From Burkholderia cepacia (GTDB lineage: Bacteria > Pseudomonadota > Gammaproteobacteria > Burkholderiales > Burkholderiaceae), in NCBI RefSeq assembly GCF_029962485.1, contig NZ_CP073637.1, positions 186,001-250,000 of the forward strand: a DNA stretch of 64,000 nucleotides. The letters are read 5' to 3'. The position numbers and the translations under genes are program-made. The notes below the pieces were generated by a model. It had not been told where the DNA came from. It made no database searches and was given only the letters and a program-made list of their open reading frames with translations. Shown here piece after piece: positions 1 through 8,225 of the stretch. How positions within the stretch are numbered: the stretch's first letter is position 1; each line of letters begins with the position of its first letter.

Positions 1-2
1 CC

Positions 3-467
3 GGCGGTTTCGGCTTTCCGTCCGGCGACGAGGCGAGCGGCGCGTGGCTCGGCGTGCGTGCGCTCGCGTACGCGCAACAGGCGCTCGACGGCCGCGTGCC
101 GCGCGATGCGTTCGCCGATGCGCTGCTCGCGGAAACGGGCGCGCAGGATCGAGACGCGCTCGTCCAGTGGTCGTGCGATGCGAACCAGACGATCTACGCG
201 CGCCTCGCGCCGATCGTGTTCGCGCACCGCACGCATCCGGTCGCGGGCGCGCTGATCGCGCAGGCCGGCGACGAGATCGGCAAGATGATCGATGTGCTCG
301 ATCCGCAGCAGGCGCTGCCGGTCGCGCTGTGCGGCGGGCTGGCGGACGCGCTCGCACCGGCCGTGCCGGCGCGTCACGCCGCACGGCTGCGCGCGCCGCT
401 CGACGATTCCGCGCATGGCGCGCTGCGGCTCGCGCTGCAGGCGCTGCGGGCGGCAGAAGGCGGTTGA
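3..467 (+). CDS. BadF/BadG/BcrA/BcrD-type ATPase, probable N-acetylglucosamine kinase (3' part)
   Basis: The reading frame is open from the left edge, so only the C-terminal part is present (about 154 codons). It begins with a Gly-rich GFPSGDEASGAWLG segment, which resembles the GDEGSG(A/S)W motif of the BadF/BadG family of ASKHA-fold sugar kinases such as GlcNAc kinase. The rest is an alanine-rich helical C-terminal lobe. By family knowledge it would phosphorylate an amino sugar with ATP in the cytoplasm. The substrate cannot be told from this fragment. The stop is at 465-467. Confidence 0.72.
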   Translation, partial: GGFGFPSGDEASGAWLGVRALAYAQQALDGRVPRDAFADALLAETGAQDRDALVQWSCDANQTIYARLAPIVFAHRTHPVAGALIAQAGDEIGKMIDVLDPQQALPVALCGGLADALAPAVPARHAARLRAPLDDSAHGALRLALQALRAAEGG

Positions 468-603
468 AGCCAGGCAAGGCGGGGTGGAGGGTGCGTTGAC
501 GCCGCACCGAAGGCGGCGCTTGAACGGGAACCGTCCGGCGCGCCGCCGGCCACGACGTTAAAATGGCGGTTCCGCAGAGCCCTAAGCGCCATTCTCCCGT
601 CCC

Positions 604-1428
604 ATGTACAAAGTCATCGCCACCGATCTCGACGGTACCCTGCTGAACAGCGACCACCAGCTCGACCCGTACACGATCGACACCGTCCGGCGGCTCGACC
701 GCGACGGCCTGCAGTTCGTGATCGCGACGGGGCGCCACTATGCGGACGTCGCCGGCATCCGCGACGTGCTCGGCATCCGGCCGTACCTGATCACGTCGAA
801 CGGCGCGCGTGTGCATGCGCCGGACGATACGAGGATCCACGCGCAGGACATCGATCCCGCGATCGTCCGTGGCCTCGTGCAGCCGGACGTCACCGGCGCG
901 CATGGCCGTGTGATCGTCAACCTGTTCACCAACGACGGCTGGCTGATCGACCGCGATGCGCCGCACCTGCTCGACTTCCACCAGGATTCGGGCTTCCGGT
1001 ACGACGTGATCGACATGGCCGCGCACGACGGCGCCGGCATCGCGAAGGTGCTGTATATCGGCGAGCCGGCCGATCTGGCGATCGTCGCCGAGCAGATGCG
1101 CGTGCGCTTCGGCGATGCGCTGTACGTCACGTACTCGCTGCCCGATTGCCTGGAAGTGATGACCGCGAACGTGTCGAAGGGCCGTGCGCTGCGCACGGTG
1201 CTCGCGCGGCTCGGCGTCGATACCGGCCACTGCATCGCGTTCGGCGACAACATGAACGACATCGACCTGCTCGAAACCGCCGGTCACGCGTTCATGATGA
1301 ACAACGCGAACCCCGACCTGGTCGCGCGGCTGCCGCACATCCCGCGGATCGGCAACAACTTCGATGCGGGTGTCGCCCGTCACCTGCGCACGCTGTTCTC
1401 GCTCGAGGGCAACGTCGCCGCGTCCTGA
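604..1428 (+). CDS. Cof-type HAD-IIB family phosphatase
   Basis: A 274-residue haloacid-dehalogenase-like hydrolase. Motif I is DLDGT near residues 8-12 (nucleophile Asp8, acid/base Asp10). Motif III lysine lies in VSKGRAL near residue 190, and motif IV is GDNMNDIDLL near residues 214-223. The segment between them is the large C2B-type cap of the Cof/YidA group, which dephosphorylates sugar phosphates and similar small molecules in the cytosol. The length is typical of the group. The exact substrate is unknown and the gene stands alone. Confidence 0.88.
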   Translation: MYKVIATDLDGTLLNSDHQLDPYTIDTVRRLDRDGLQFVIATGRHYADVAGIRDVLGIRPYLITSNGARVHAPDDTRIHAQDIDPAIVRGLVQPDVTGAHGRVIVNLFTNDGWLIDRDAPHLLDFHQDSGFRYDVIDMAAHDGAGIAKVLYIGEPADLAIVAEQMRVRFGDALYVTYSLPDCLEVMTANVSKGRALRTVLARLGVDTGHCIAFGDNMNDIDLLETAGHAFMMNNANPDLVARLPHIPRIGNNFDAGVARHLRTLFSLEGNVAAS

Positions 1429-1463
1429 GCGCCCGTTCCCGGGCGCGTTTCCCGAGCGGCAAT

Positions 1464-1490
1464 GAAAAACGGGCGCCAATGGCGCCCGTC
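1464..1490 (-). terminator. Rho-independent terminator for aqpZ
   Basis: A 9-bp GC-rich stem (1470-1478 with 1481-1489) has a very short loop. On the minus strand it is followed by a run of five T residues. It lies about 70 bases past the aquaporin stop codon. Confidence 0.7.
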
Positions 1491-1560
1491 GAAACTACCT
1501 GCCTCGATGTTCTTGGACAGCGTGAGGCTCGCTGCTCTGCTCGCTTGACCCCGTAGTGTT

Positions 1561-2304
1561 TTATTCGCTTGTGCGAGCCGATGCCGGCAGCCGGTCGACG
1601 GCGTCGTCACGCCCGGCGACCAGCGGGTAAATGATCCCTGCGAGTACCGCGCCGATCAACGGCGCAACCCAGAACAGCCAGAGCTGGCCGATCGCGTCGC
1701 CACCGACGAACAGCGCCGGGCCGGTCGAGCGCGCCGGGTTCACCGACGTGTTGGTGACCGGGATCGAGATCAGGTGAATCAGCGTCAGGCACAGGCCGAT
1801 CGCGATCGGCGCAAAGCCGGCCGGCACACCGCGCTTGTCGGTCGCGCCGAGGATCACGAACAGGAAGAAGCCCGTCATCACGACTTCGCAGATGAACGAT
1901 GCGGTCAGCGAGTAGTGGCCGGGCGAGCGATCGCCGAAGCCGTTCGTCGCAAAGCCGCTGCCGACGACGTCGAAGCCCGGCTTGCCGGTTGCGATCAGGT
2001 ACAGCACGAACGCGCCGAGCGTGGCGCCGACGACCTGCGCGACGATGTACGGTACGAGATCGCGTGCCGGGAAGCGGCCGGCGACGGTCAGGCCGACGCT
2101 CACCGCCGGATTCAGGTGGCAACCCGAGATGTGGCCGATTGCGAATGCCATCGTCAGCACGGTCAGGCCGAAGGCAAGTGCGACGCCGGCAAAGCCGATG
2201 CCAAGGCCCGGAAAGGCGGCGGCCAGCACGGCGCTTCCGCACCCGCCGAGCACCAGCCAGAACGTGCCGAATACCTCTGCAGCGAGACGCTGAGAAAGAT
2301 TCAT
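1561..2304 (-). CDS. aqpZ: Aquaporin Z family water channel
   Basis: A 247-residue MIP-family channel with six predicted membrane segments and the two pore motifs NPA at residues 65-67 and NPA at 189-191. The residue after the second motif is Arg, as in the selectivity filter. Overall size and the short loops fit AqpZ rather than the longer GlpF glycerol facilitators. The ATG at 2304 is chosen because the protein then begins [10 protein letters not shown], directly ahead of the first helix; an upstream in-frame start would add 11 residues with no family support. It would conduct water across the inner membrane. Confidence 0.92.
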   Translation of the reverse strand: MNLSQRLAAEVFGTFWLVLGGCGSAVLAAAFPGLGIGFAGVALAFGLTVLTMAFAIGHISGCHLNPAVSVGLTVAGRFPARDLVPYIVAQVVGATLGAFVLYLIATGKPGFDVVGSGFATNGFGDRSPGHYSLTASFICEVVMTGFFLFVILGATDKRGVPAGFAPIAIGLCLTLIHLISIPVTNTSVNPARSTGPALFVGGDAIGQLWLFWVAPLIGAVLAGIIYPLVAGRDDAVDRLPASARTSE

Positions 2305-2604
2305 GTAAGGACCTTGTTCAAGTGGGTTGAAGACCAACGGACGACACGACGGATTTATTCGATCGCCCGGAATTGGTCTGGATTATAGGAAATGAATCGC
2401 GTCCGGGAGGGTCAACGATTGTTAAATTTGAATGGCTGACGAATGCCTTTTATTAGAATAAGTCCGCATTCTCGATATAGCCAAATCGGTTAAAGATGAC
2501 AGCATTTATTTCGAAGGGCAGGGCGGCAGTGCGGATGACGTAACGGGTGTTGGCATCCTGGCCGGATTCGCCGGGGCCGCATCATCGAAAAGGGGAGTCA
2601 AAAA

Positions 2605-2901
2605 ATGTCTCAATACGCGAAACTCAAGGCGCAGATCGCCGATCTGCAGGCCCAGGCGGACGACGTGCGCCGCCAGGAAGTGGCGGCGGTCATTGCCGAC
2701 GTCCAGCGAATGATTGCGGAATACGGCCTGACGGCCCAGGACCTGGGCTTCGCGGAACGGGCGCGGCGCGGGCGCCCGCCGAAGAAGGCGCCGCTGCCGC
2801 CGAAATACCGCGATCCGAAGTCGGGTGCAACCTGGAGCGGGCGCGGCAAGCCGCCCAATTGGATCGTCGGGAAAAACCGCGATCGCTTCGTGATCGAATG
2901 A
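2605..2901 (+). CDS. H-NS family DNA-binding protein (first copy)
   Basis: A 98-residue H-NS-like nucleoid protein of the short betaproteobacterial type. Residues 1-50 form a coiled-coil oligomerisation helix. A basic linker with RRGRPPKK follows, and the C-terminal domain carries the family core YRDPKSGATWSGRGKPPNW. The linker RGRPP resembles an AT-hook-like minor-groove contact. A purine-rich ribosome site (aaaagggga) precedes the ATG, and an AT-rich 300-base upstream region could be autoregulatory. A second relative is encoded at 38146-38439. The target genes are unknown. Confidence 0.88.
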   Translation: MSQYAKLKAQIADLQAQADDVRRQEVAAVIADVQRMIAEYGLTAQDLGFAERARRGRPPKKAPLPPKYRDPKSGATWSGRGKPPNWIVGKNRDRFVIE

Positions 2902-2916
2902 CCGGAAGCCAAAAAG

Positions 2917-2946
2917 AAAGAGCCGCATCGTCGATGCGGCTCTTTT
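2917..2946 (+). terminator. Rho-independent terminator of the H-NS-like gene
   Basis: A stem of about 11 bp (aagagccgcat with atgcggctctt), with a 5-base loop, ends in TTTTGTTTT. It starts 16 bases after the stop codon at 2901. Confidence 0.88.
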
Positions 2947-3004
2947 GTTTTACACGCCGATTTTGGCGCGGATTTTACCGAATATTTCGGCGTGGATTTC
3001 CGCG

Positions 3005-4069
3005 TCAGGCACCCGCGACCCGGCGCAATACCGGTTGCTTGGTCGCCGTGCAAAGCGATTCGTAAGTTTCGACATAACGCTGCGCCATTGCCTTCGAGCT
3101 GAAACGCGTGTCGAAACGCTGGCGGATCGCGGTGCGCGACAGCGTGTCGATCCGGTGCAGCGCGCCGACCGCGCCCTGCACGTCCTCGACGATGAAGCCG
3201 GTCACGCCGTCCTCGATCACTTCCGGCACCGAGCCGCGGTTGAACGCGACGACCGGCGTGCCGCAGGCCATCGCCTCGATCATCACGAGGCCGAACGGCT
3301 CCGGCCAGTCGATCGGGAACAGCAGCGCCTTCGCGCCGGACAGGAACGCGGGTTTCTGCGCCTCGTTGATCTCGCCGATGAACTCGACGTGCGCCTCGCC
3401 GAGCAGCGGCTCGATCACTTCCTTGAAATAGTCGGCGTCGGCCTTGTCGACCTTCGCGGCGATCTTCAGCGGCAGCCCGCTTTGCGCGGCGATCCGGATC
3501 GCGGTGTCGACACGCTTTTCGGGACAGATCCGGCCGAGGAACGCAAGGTATTCGGGCTTCACGCCGGGCTGCGGCGTGAGCAGCGTGTCGGGCAGCCCGT
3601 GATACACGGTGCCGGCCCACGCGGCCTGCGGCAGCGGCTTGCGCTGGTTGTTCGAGATCGACACGACCGGCGCGTCCGGGAACGCGTCGAACACCGGCTG
3701 CAGCTCCGGCAGGTCGAGGCGGCCGTGCAGCGTCGTCACGTACGGCGTGTCGAGGCGCGACATCAGCGGGAACGGCAGGTAGTCGAGGTGGAAGTGCAGC
3801 ACGTCGAATTCGTGCGCGACGCGGGCGACCTGCTCGAGGAGCCGCATGTGGGGCGCCATCGAATCGCGAATCGACGGGTCGAGCCGCAGTGCGCGCGGCC
3901 ACGCCGCCTCGAGACGGGCCGACGTGACGGAGTCGCCGCTGGCGAACAGCGTCACGTCGTGGCCGAGTTCGACGAGCGCCTCGGTGAGGTAGGACACGAC
4001 ACGCTCGGTGCCGCCGTAGAGTTTCGGCGGAACGGCTTCGTAAAGCGGCGCGATCTGGGCAATTCGCAT
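3005..4069 (-). CDS. Glycosyltransferase family 4 protein
   Basis: A 354-residue GT-B-fold glycosyltransferase. The N-terminal lobe has the glycine loop PPKLYGGTERVV near residues 14-25. The C-terminal lobe carries the retaining-GT4 signature E-x7-E (in EPFGLVMIE near residues 257-265), followed by ACGTPVVAF. It would transfer a sugar from an activated nucleotide donor at the cytoplasmic face; donor and acceptor are not evident. The ATG at 4069 is used because a GGAG ribosome site sits just upstream and the protein then starts MRIAQIAPLY. The longer frame to 4225 is low-complexity sequence. Confidence 0.85.
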   Translation of the reverse strand: MRIAQIAPLYEAVPPKLYGGTERVVSYLTEALVELGHDVTLFASGDSVTSARLEAAWPRALRLDPSIRDSMAPHMRLLEQVARVAHEFDVLHFHLDYLPFPLMSRLDTPYVTTLHGRLDLPELQPVFDAFPDAPVVSISNNQRKPLPQAAWAGTVYHGLPDTLLTPQPGVKPEYLAFLGRICPEKRVDTAIRIAAQSGLPLKIAAKVDKADADYFKEVIEPLLGEAHVEFIGEINEAQKPAFLSGAKALLFPIDWPEPFGLVMIEAMACGTPVVAFNRGSVPEVIEDGVTGFIVEDVQGAVGALHRIDTLSRTAIRQRFDTRFSSKAMAQRYVETYESLCTATKQPVLRRVAGA

Positions 4070-4732
4070 GGGTTTCTCCGGTTTCGATCCGTGGGCGCCG
4101 TGGCGCCGGTATGGATCCCATCCAACGTTGCGGAACTCGCCGACGCACGCGTTTGGCGTTACGTGGCCGGGCCCTGGACGGGGTGCGCGGGGCGCCGGAC
4201 GGCAAGCTGCGGGGCGGGCCGGCACGGCTCGCGCCGCCGCCCATTGGAGTCCATTATCGATATCGCCTTGCGGGGTTCGAGTGTTTTTTCAAACACTTAA
4301 GGCTTGTTACACGATGAAATACGCGAAAACCCCGAGAAAAAGGGCGGGGAATCATGAATCGAGATGACCGCAACTATTGTTGCGCTATCGTGAAAAACCA
4401 CTATAATTTTTACCGATCCGATTGTCGGCAGCCCTGCCGGCAAGCCTTCCGCTACCGAGCGGCGGCCATCGGCACCCGCACAGCCGAATTCGCGCTGTCA
4501 CCCGTCTTCCCGATTGCCTCTTTAAATTCGCTTTGTCGGAAAAATTCCTACACGGTTTACAGACAAATCCTGCATGGCATACGCCACTTCGCTGATACCG
4601 GCATAAATGCCGTTTGGCCAAAATTCGCCCTGTAAGACTATAAACGAGCCGACCGAGCGCCCAGAGCGCTCCGAGCGAGCAAACGTTTTCATAACACGAT
4701 TGGCCAAAGCAAAGCTCTTTAACGGGGGAATC
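4070..4732. other. Long intergenic region upstream of flhDC
   Basis: About 660 bases without a convincing gene. The part nearest the glycosyltransferase is GC-rich; the part nearest flhD is AT-richer and holds a candidate sigma-70 promoter at 4380-4407. A long regulatory leader is usual for the flagellar master operon. Small open frames here lack ribosome sites and Burkholderia-like codon use. Confidence 0.6.
4380..4407 (+). promoter_or_regulatory. Candidate sigma-70 promoter of flhDC
   Basis: A perfect -10 hexamer TATAAT (4402-4407) stands 16 bases after TTGCGC (4380-4385). It would give a leader of about 320 nt before flhD. This is a motif match only. Confidence 0.45.
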
Positions 4733-5053
4733 ATGAGCGCTACCAGCGAAATGCTCAGTGAGATCAAAGAGGTCAACCTGTCGTACCTCCTCCTCGCGCA
4801 ACGCCTGCTGCGGGAAGACAAGGCGATGGGCATGTTCCGCATGGGAATTTCCCAGGAACTCGCCGACGTGCTCGCCAACCTCACGCTCGCACAGACCGTG
4901 AAGCTTGCCGCGTCGAACCAGATGCTGTGCCGCTTCCGCTTCGACGATCACGCGTTGCTGTCGTCGCTCGCCGACAAGGGCCGTAGCGATGTCGTCGCGC
5001 ACGCCCACTCGGCCATCCTGATGGCCGGGCAGCAGGTCGAAAGCGTCCGCTGA
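4733..5053 (+). CDS. flhD: Flagellar transcriptional regulator FlhD
   Basis: A 106-residue all-helical protein that matches FlhD, starting with a conserved N-terminal helix (EIKEVNLSYLLLAQRLL) and the Ala-Met rich dimer core. FlhD forms the FlhD4C2 complex with FlhC and activates class II flagellar promoters with sigma-70. It is slightly shorter than the E. coli protein (about 116 residues). The start ATG follows the purine run aacggggg. flhC begins 93 bases after the stop, so the two form one operon at the top of the flagellar and chemotaxis genes in this window. Confidence 0.95.
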   Translation: MSATSEMLSEIKEVNLSYLLLAQRLLREDKAMGMFRMGISQELADVLANLTLAQTVKLAASNQMLCRFRFDDHALLSSLADKGRSDVVAHAHSAILMAGQQVESVR

Positions 5054-5146
5054 TCCATCCCGCCTTGCGTTGTGTCCCGGCGTGCCGCGCCGGAGGGCAG
5101 CGTATTGGCCATCCATCCGAACAACGTCAAGCGGACGGTTATCACC

Positions 5147-5701
5147 ATGGCAAGCAAAAGCGTCGTGATCGAGGTGAAGGAAATCACCCTCGCCATCGAA
5201 CTGATCGAACTGGGCGCCCGGCTGCAACTGCTGGAGGCGGAGACGAGCCTGTCGCGGGACCGTCTGATCAAGCTGTACAAGGAACTGAAGGGCGTGTCGC
5301 CGCCGAAGGGGATGCTGCCGTTCTCGACCGACTGGTTCATGACGTGGCAGCCGAACATCCACTCGTCGCTGTTCTACAACATCTACCGGTTCATGCAGGA
5401 CCACGGCCGCTGCGATCCGATCCAGTCGATCGTGAAGGCGTACCGGCTCTATCAGGAGCACGTGAACCTGTCCGGCGACGAGGCCGCGCTGAGCCTCACG
5501 CGGGCGTGGACGCTCGTGCGCTTCTTCGATTCGGGGATGCTGCAGATGACCCCGTGCACGCGCTGCGGCGGCCACTTCGTCGCGCATGCGCATGATCCGC
5601 ATCAAGGTTTCGTGTGCGGCCTGTGCCAGCCGCCGTCGCGCGCGGGCAAGACCCGCAAGGCCGCCGCCGCGCGCGCCGAACTGGCTGCCGCCGCGGCCTG
5701 A
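5147..5701 (+). CDS. flhC: Flagellar transcriptional regulator FlhC
   Basis: A 184-residue partner of FlhD. The core LSRDRLIKLYKELKG and GMLPFSTDWFMTW stretches are close to the enterobacterial protein. Four cysteines that would hold the structural zinc are at residues 137, 140, 157 and 160 (CTRC and CGLC). The ATG at 5147 is chosen because the protein then starts MASKSVVIEV, in register with known FlhC; an upstream in-frame start would add 25 unrelated residues. The tail is rich in Ala, Arg and Lys. Confidence 0.95.
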   Translation: MASKSVVIEVKEITLAIELIELGARLQLLEAETSLSRDRLIKLYKELKGVSPPKGMLPFSTDWFMTWQPNIHSSLFYNIYRFMQDHGRCDPIQSIVKAYRLYQEHVNLSGDEAALSLTRAWTLVRFFDSGMLQMTPCTRCGGHFVAHAHDPHQGFVCGLCQPPSRAGKTRKAAAARAELAAAAA

Positions 5702-5710
5702 GCGCCGGGC

Positions 5711-5740
5711 AGGGCGGGGCAGGGCGGGGCAGGGCGGGGC
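5711..5740. repeat. Three perfect 10-bp tandem repeats
   Basis: The unit agggcggggc occurs three times in a row (5711-5720, 5721-5730, 5731-5740), with a partial unit just before it. It lies 10 bases after the flhC stop, between flhC and the motA promoter. Such a repeat may vary in copy number between strains. Confidence 0.95.
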
Positions 5741-5817
5741 GCGGGCGGTTGCCGCGGGCCGCGCGAATCGTCCCTGCATTGCTGGTAAACACCGTCGGGC
5801 CGCGGCCGGGCGGCCGC

Positions 5818-5844
5818 GAAAGTTTTCCTGCCGACTGCCGTAAA
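5818..5844 (+). promoter_or_regulatory. Sigma-28 (FliA) promoter of motA
   Basis: GAAAGTTT at 5818-5825, an 11-base spacer, then GCCGTAAA at 5837-5844. The enterobacterial consensus is TAAAGTTT-N11-GCCGATAA, so 7 of 8 and 6 of 8 positions match with exact spacing. It lies 47 bases ahead of the motA start. This places motAB and the following che genes in the late, FliA-dependent flagellar class; fliA itself is at 26653. Confidence 0.75.
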
Positions 5845-5891
5845 CCTGTTTAACGGCGGTCTCCCCGCCGGTCTTTCGTGAGGGACAGGCA

Positions 5892-6752
5892 GTGCTGATT
5901 ATCGTGGGAACACTCGTGACGCTGTTGTCCGTCTTCGGCGGCTATGCGCTGGCAGGCGGGCATCTGGGCGCATTGATCCAGCCGGTCGAGATCCTGATGA
6001 TCGCGGGCGCCGGCGTCGGCGCATTCATCCTCGGCAATGGCGGCAAGACCATCAAGGCCACGCTGCGCGTGCTGCCGACGCTCTTCAAGGGCTCGAAGTA
6101 CACGAAGGACGTCTATATGGAGCTGATGGCGCTGCTTTACGTGCTGCTGGCGAAGGCACGCAAGGAAGGCACGCTGACGCTCGAGGCCGACATCGACGAT
6201 CCGGAAAAGAGCCCGATCTTCACGCAATACCCGAAGATCCTCGCCGATCATCACATCGTCGAATTCCTGACCGACTACCTGCGCCTGATGGTGGGCGGCA
6301 ACATGAACGCGTTCGAGATCGAGAGCCTGATGGACGAGGAGATCGAGACGCACCACGCGGAAGGCGAAGGCCCCGCGCATGCGCTGATGCGCGTCGGCGA
6401 CGCGATGCCGGCGTTCGGCATCGTCGCGGCCGTGATGGGCGTGGTGCACACGATGGCGTCGGCCGACAAGCCGCCCGCGGTGCTCGGCGCGATGATCGCG
6501 CAGGCGCTGGTCGGCACGTTCCTCGGGATCCTGCTGTCGTACGGGCTGATCGGGCCGCTCGCGAGCCTCGCGGAGCAGCGCGTCGCCGAGTCGACCAAGA
6601 TGTTCCAGTGCATCAAGGTGACGATCCTCGCGACGCTGAACGGCTATGCGCCGGCGATTGCCGTCGAGTTCGGCCGCAAGGTGCTGTTCTCGACCGAGCG
6701 CCCGTCGTTCTCGGAGCTCGAAGAGCACGTGCGCCGCGTGAAGGCGAAGTGA
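5892..6752 (+). CDS. motA: Flagellar motor stator protein MotA
   Basis: A 286-residue inner-membrane protein with four hydrophobic segments (near residues 1-22, 30-50, 170-192 and 200-222). The large cytoplasmic loop between segments 2 and 3 carries the charged residues that touch the rotor protein FliG. With MotB it forms the proton-driven stator. Translation begins at a GTG with a GGGACAGG ribosome site upstream. motB follows after 13 bases. The length is that of the E. coli-type proton stator. Confidence 0.94.
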   Translation: MLIIVGTLVTLLSVFGGYALAGGHLGALIQPVEILMIAGAGVGAFILGNGGKTIKATLRVLPTLFKGSKYTKDVYMELMALLYVLLAKARKEGTLTLEADIDDPEKSPIFTQYPKILADHHIVEFLTDYLRLMVGGNMNAFEIESLMDEEIETHHAEGEGPAHALMRVGDAMPAFGIVAAVMGVVHTMASADKPPAVLGAMIAQALVGTFLGILLSYGLIGPLASLAEQRVAESTKMFQCIKVTILATLNGYAPAIAVEFGRKVLFSTERPSFSELEEHVRRVKAK

Positions 6753-6765
6753 CGCGGAGCGCACG

Positions 6766-7785
6766 ATGAGCAAGAGCAAGGATCGCGCGATCGTCGTCAA
6801 GCGGGTGGCCCCGGCGAAGAAGGGCCACCATGGCGGCGCATGGAAGCTCGCGTACGCGGACTTCATGACCGCGATGATGGCGTTCTTCCTGCTGATGTGG
6901 CTGTTGAGCTCGGTCACGCCGGTGCAGCTGAAGGGAATCGCCGAGTACTTCAACACGCCGCTGAAGGCCGCGCTGCTCGGCAGCGGCGACCGCAATTCGC
7001 AGGATTCCAGCATCCTCAACGCCGGCGGCCGCGACCTGTCGAGCGTCGACGCCGGCACGCTGCGCCGCACCGACGGCACGACGCAACTCGCCGATCGCGT
7101 CGCGAAGGCCGGCGACGACAACACGCGCTCGCAGGCGCAGGGCGCGCAGGACCGGCTCGAGCAGGCGCGCCTGCATGACCTGCAGATCAAGCTGATGGCC
7201 GCGATCGAGGCCAATCCGACGCTGCGCCAGTTCAAGCAGCAGATCCGCATCGACTCGACGCTGATGGGGCTGCGCATCGAGATCGTCGATACGCAGAAGC
7301 GGCCGATGTTCGCGATGTCGAGCGACAACGTCGAGCCGTACATGCGCGACATCCTGCGCGAGATCGGCAAGACGCTGAACGACGTGCCGAACCGGATCAT
7401 CGTCCAGGGCCATACCGATGCCGTGCCGTACGCGGGCGGCGAGGGCGGCTACAGCAACTGGGAGCTGTCGGCCGACCGTGCGAACGCATCGCGCCGCGAG
7501 CTGATCTCCGGCGGCATGGACGAGGCGAAAGTGCTGCGCGTGCTCGGCCTCGCGTCGACGCAGAACCTGAACAAGGCCGACCCGCTCGATCCGGAAAACC
7601 GCCGGATCAGCGTGATCGTGCTGAACCGCAAATCCGAAGAGGCGCTGATGCGCGACGACGCGACGACCACGACGCTGTCGGCCGATGCGGCCGGCTCGAA
7701 GCAGCTCGCGCAGCAGCTCGGCGGCGCGGCGCCGGCCGTGCGCCCGGCGCTCGCGGCGTCCGCCGTCGCCGTCCCGAAACCCTGA
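6766..7785 (+). CDS. motB: Flagellar motor stator protein MotB
   Basis: A 339-residue partner of MotA. One membrane segment near residues 28-50 starts with YADF, in which Asp32 is the proton-carrying residue. After a linker of about 100 residues comes the OmpA-like peptidoglycan-binding domain (residues about 165-300), with IIVQGHTDAVP and ELSADRA motifs. The tail is Ala/Pro-rich. It anchors the stator to the cell wall in the periplasm. Confidence 0.94.
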   Translation: MSKSKDRAIVVKRVAPAKKGHHGGAWKLAYADFMTAMMAFFLLMWLLSSVTPVQLKGIAEYFNTPLKAALLGSGDRNSQDSSILNAGGRDLSSVDAGTLRRTDGTTQLADRVAKAGDDNTRSQAQGAQDRLEQARLHDLQIKLMAAIEANPTLRQFKQQIRIDSTLMGLRIEIVDTQKRPMFAMSSDNVEPYMRDILREIGKTLNDVPNRIIVQGHTDAVPYAGGEGGYSNWELSADRANASRRELISGGMDEAKVLRVLGLASTQNLNKADPLDPENRRISVIVLNRKSEEALMRDDATTTTLSADAAGSKQLAQQLGGAAPAVRPALAASAVAVPKP

Positions 7786-7814
7786 TATCGACAAGACAAG
7801 CTTCCGAGACAGAC

Positions 7815-8192
7815 ATGATCCGAACCATTCTCGCCATCGACGACTCCGCGACCATGCGTGCACTGCTGCAGGCGACGCTTGCACAGGCCGGCTATGACGT
7901 GGCGGTGGCGCCGGACGGCGAAGCCGGCTTCGACATGGCCGCGACCGCGCCGTACGACCTGGTGCTGACCGACCAGAACATGCCGCGCAAGAACGGGCTC
8001 GAGGTGATCGCCGCACTGCGCAAGCTGACCGCGTATGTGGACACGCCGATCCTCGTGCTGACGACCGAGGGCAGCGATGCCTTCAAGGATGCCGCGCGCG
8101 ACGCGGGCGCGACCGGCTGGATCGAGAAACCGATCGACCCGGCCGTGCTGGTCGACCTGGTCGCGACGCTGTCCGAGCCGGCCGCCTCCTGA
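7815..8192 (+). CDS. CheY-like single-domain response regulator
   Basis: A 125-residue receiver domain with no output domain. The acidic pocket is Asp9-Asp10, the phospho-acceptor is Asp53 in LTDQNMP, the switch threonine is in LTTEGSD, and the conserved Lys is in EKPIDP. It lies between motB and cheA and would be phosphorylated by CheA. A second CheY (15948-16343) is closer to the classical motor-binding protein, so this one may act as a phosphate sink or a second output. That split of roles is inference. Confidence 0.9.
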   Translation: MIRTILAIDDSATMRALLQATLAQAGYDVAVAPDGEAGFDMAATAPYDLVLTDQNMPRKNGLEVIAALRKLTAYVDTPILVLTTEGSDAFKDAARDAGATGWIEKPIDPAVLVDLVATLSEPAAS

Positions 8193-8225
8193 CATGAACG
8201 CGACGAATTCAACCGGTGACCGGGC

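Noticed and set aside
4354..4635. A 93-codon frame in the flhDC leader
   Set aside because: No ribosome site, mixed composition and no recognisable domain; it overlaps the candidate promoter.
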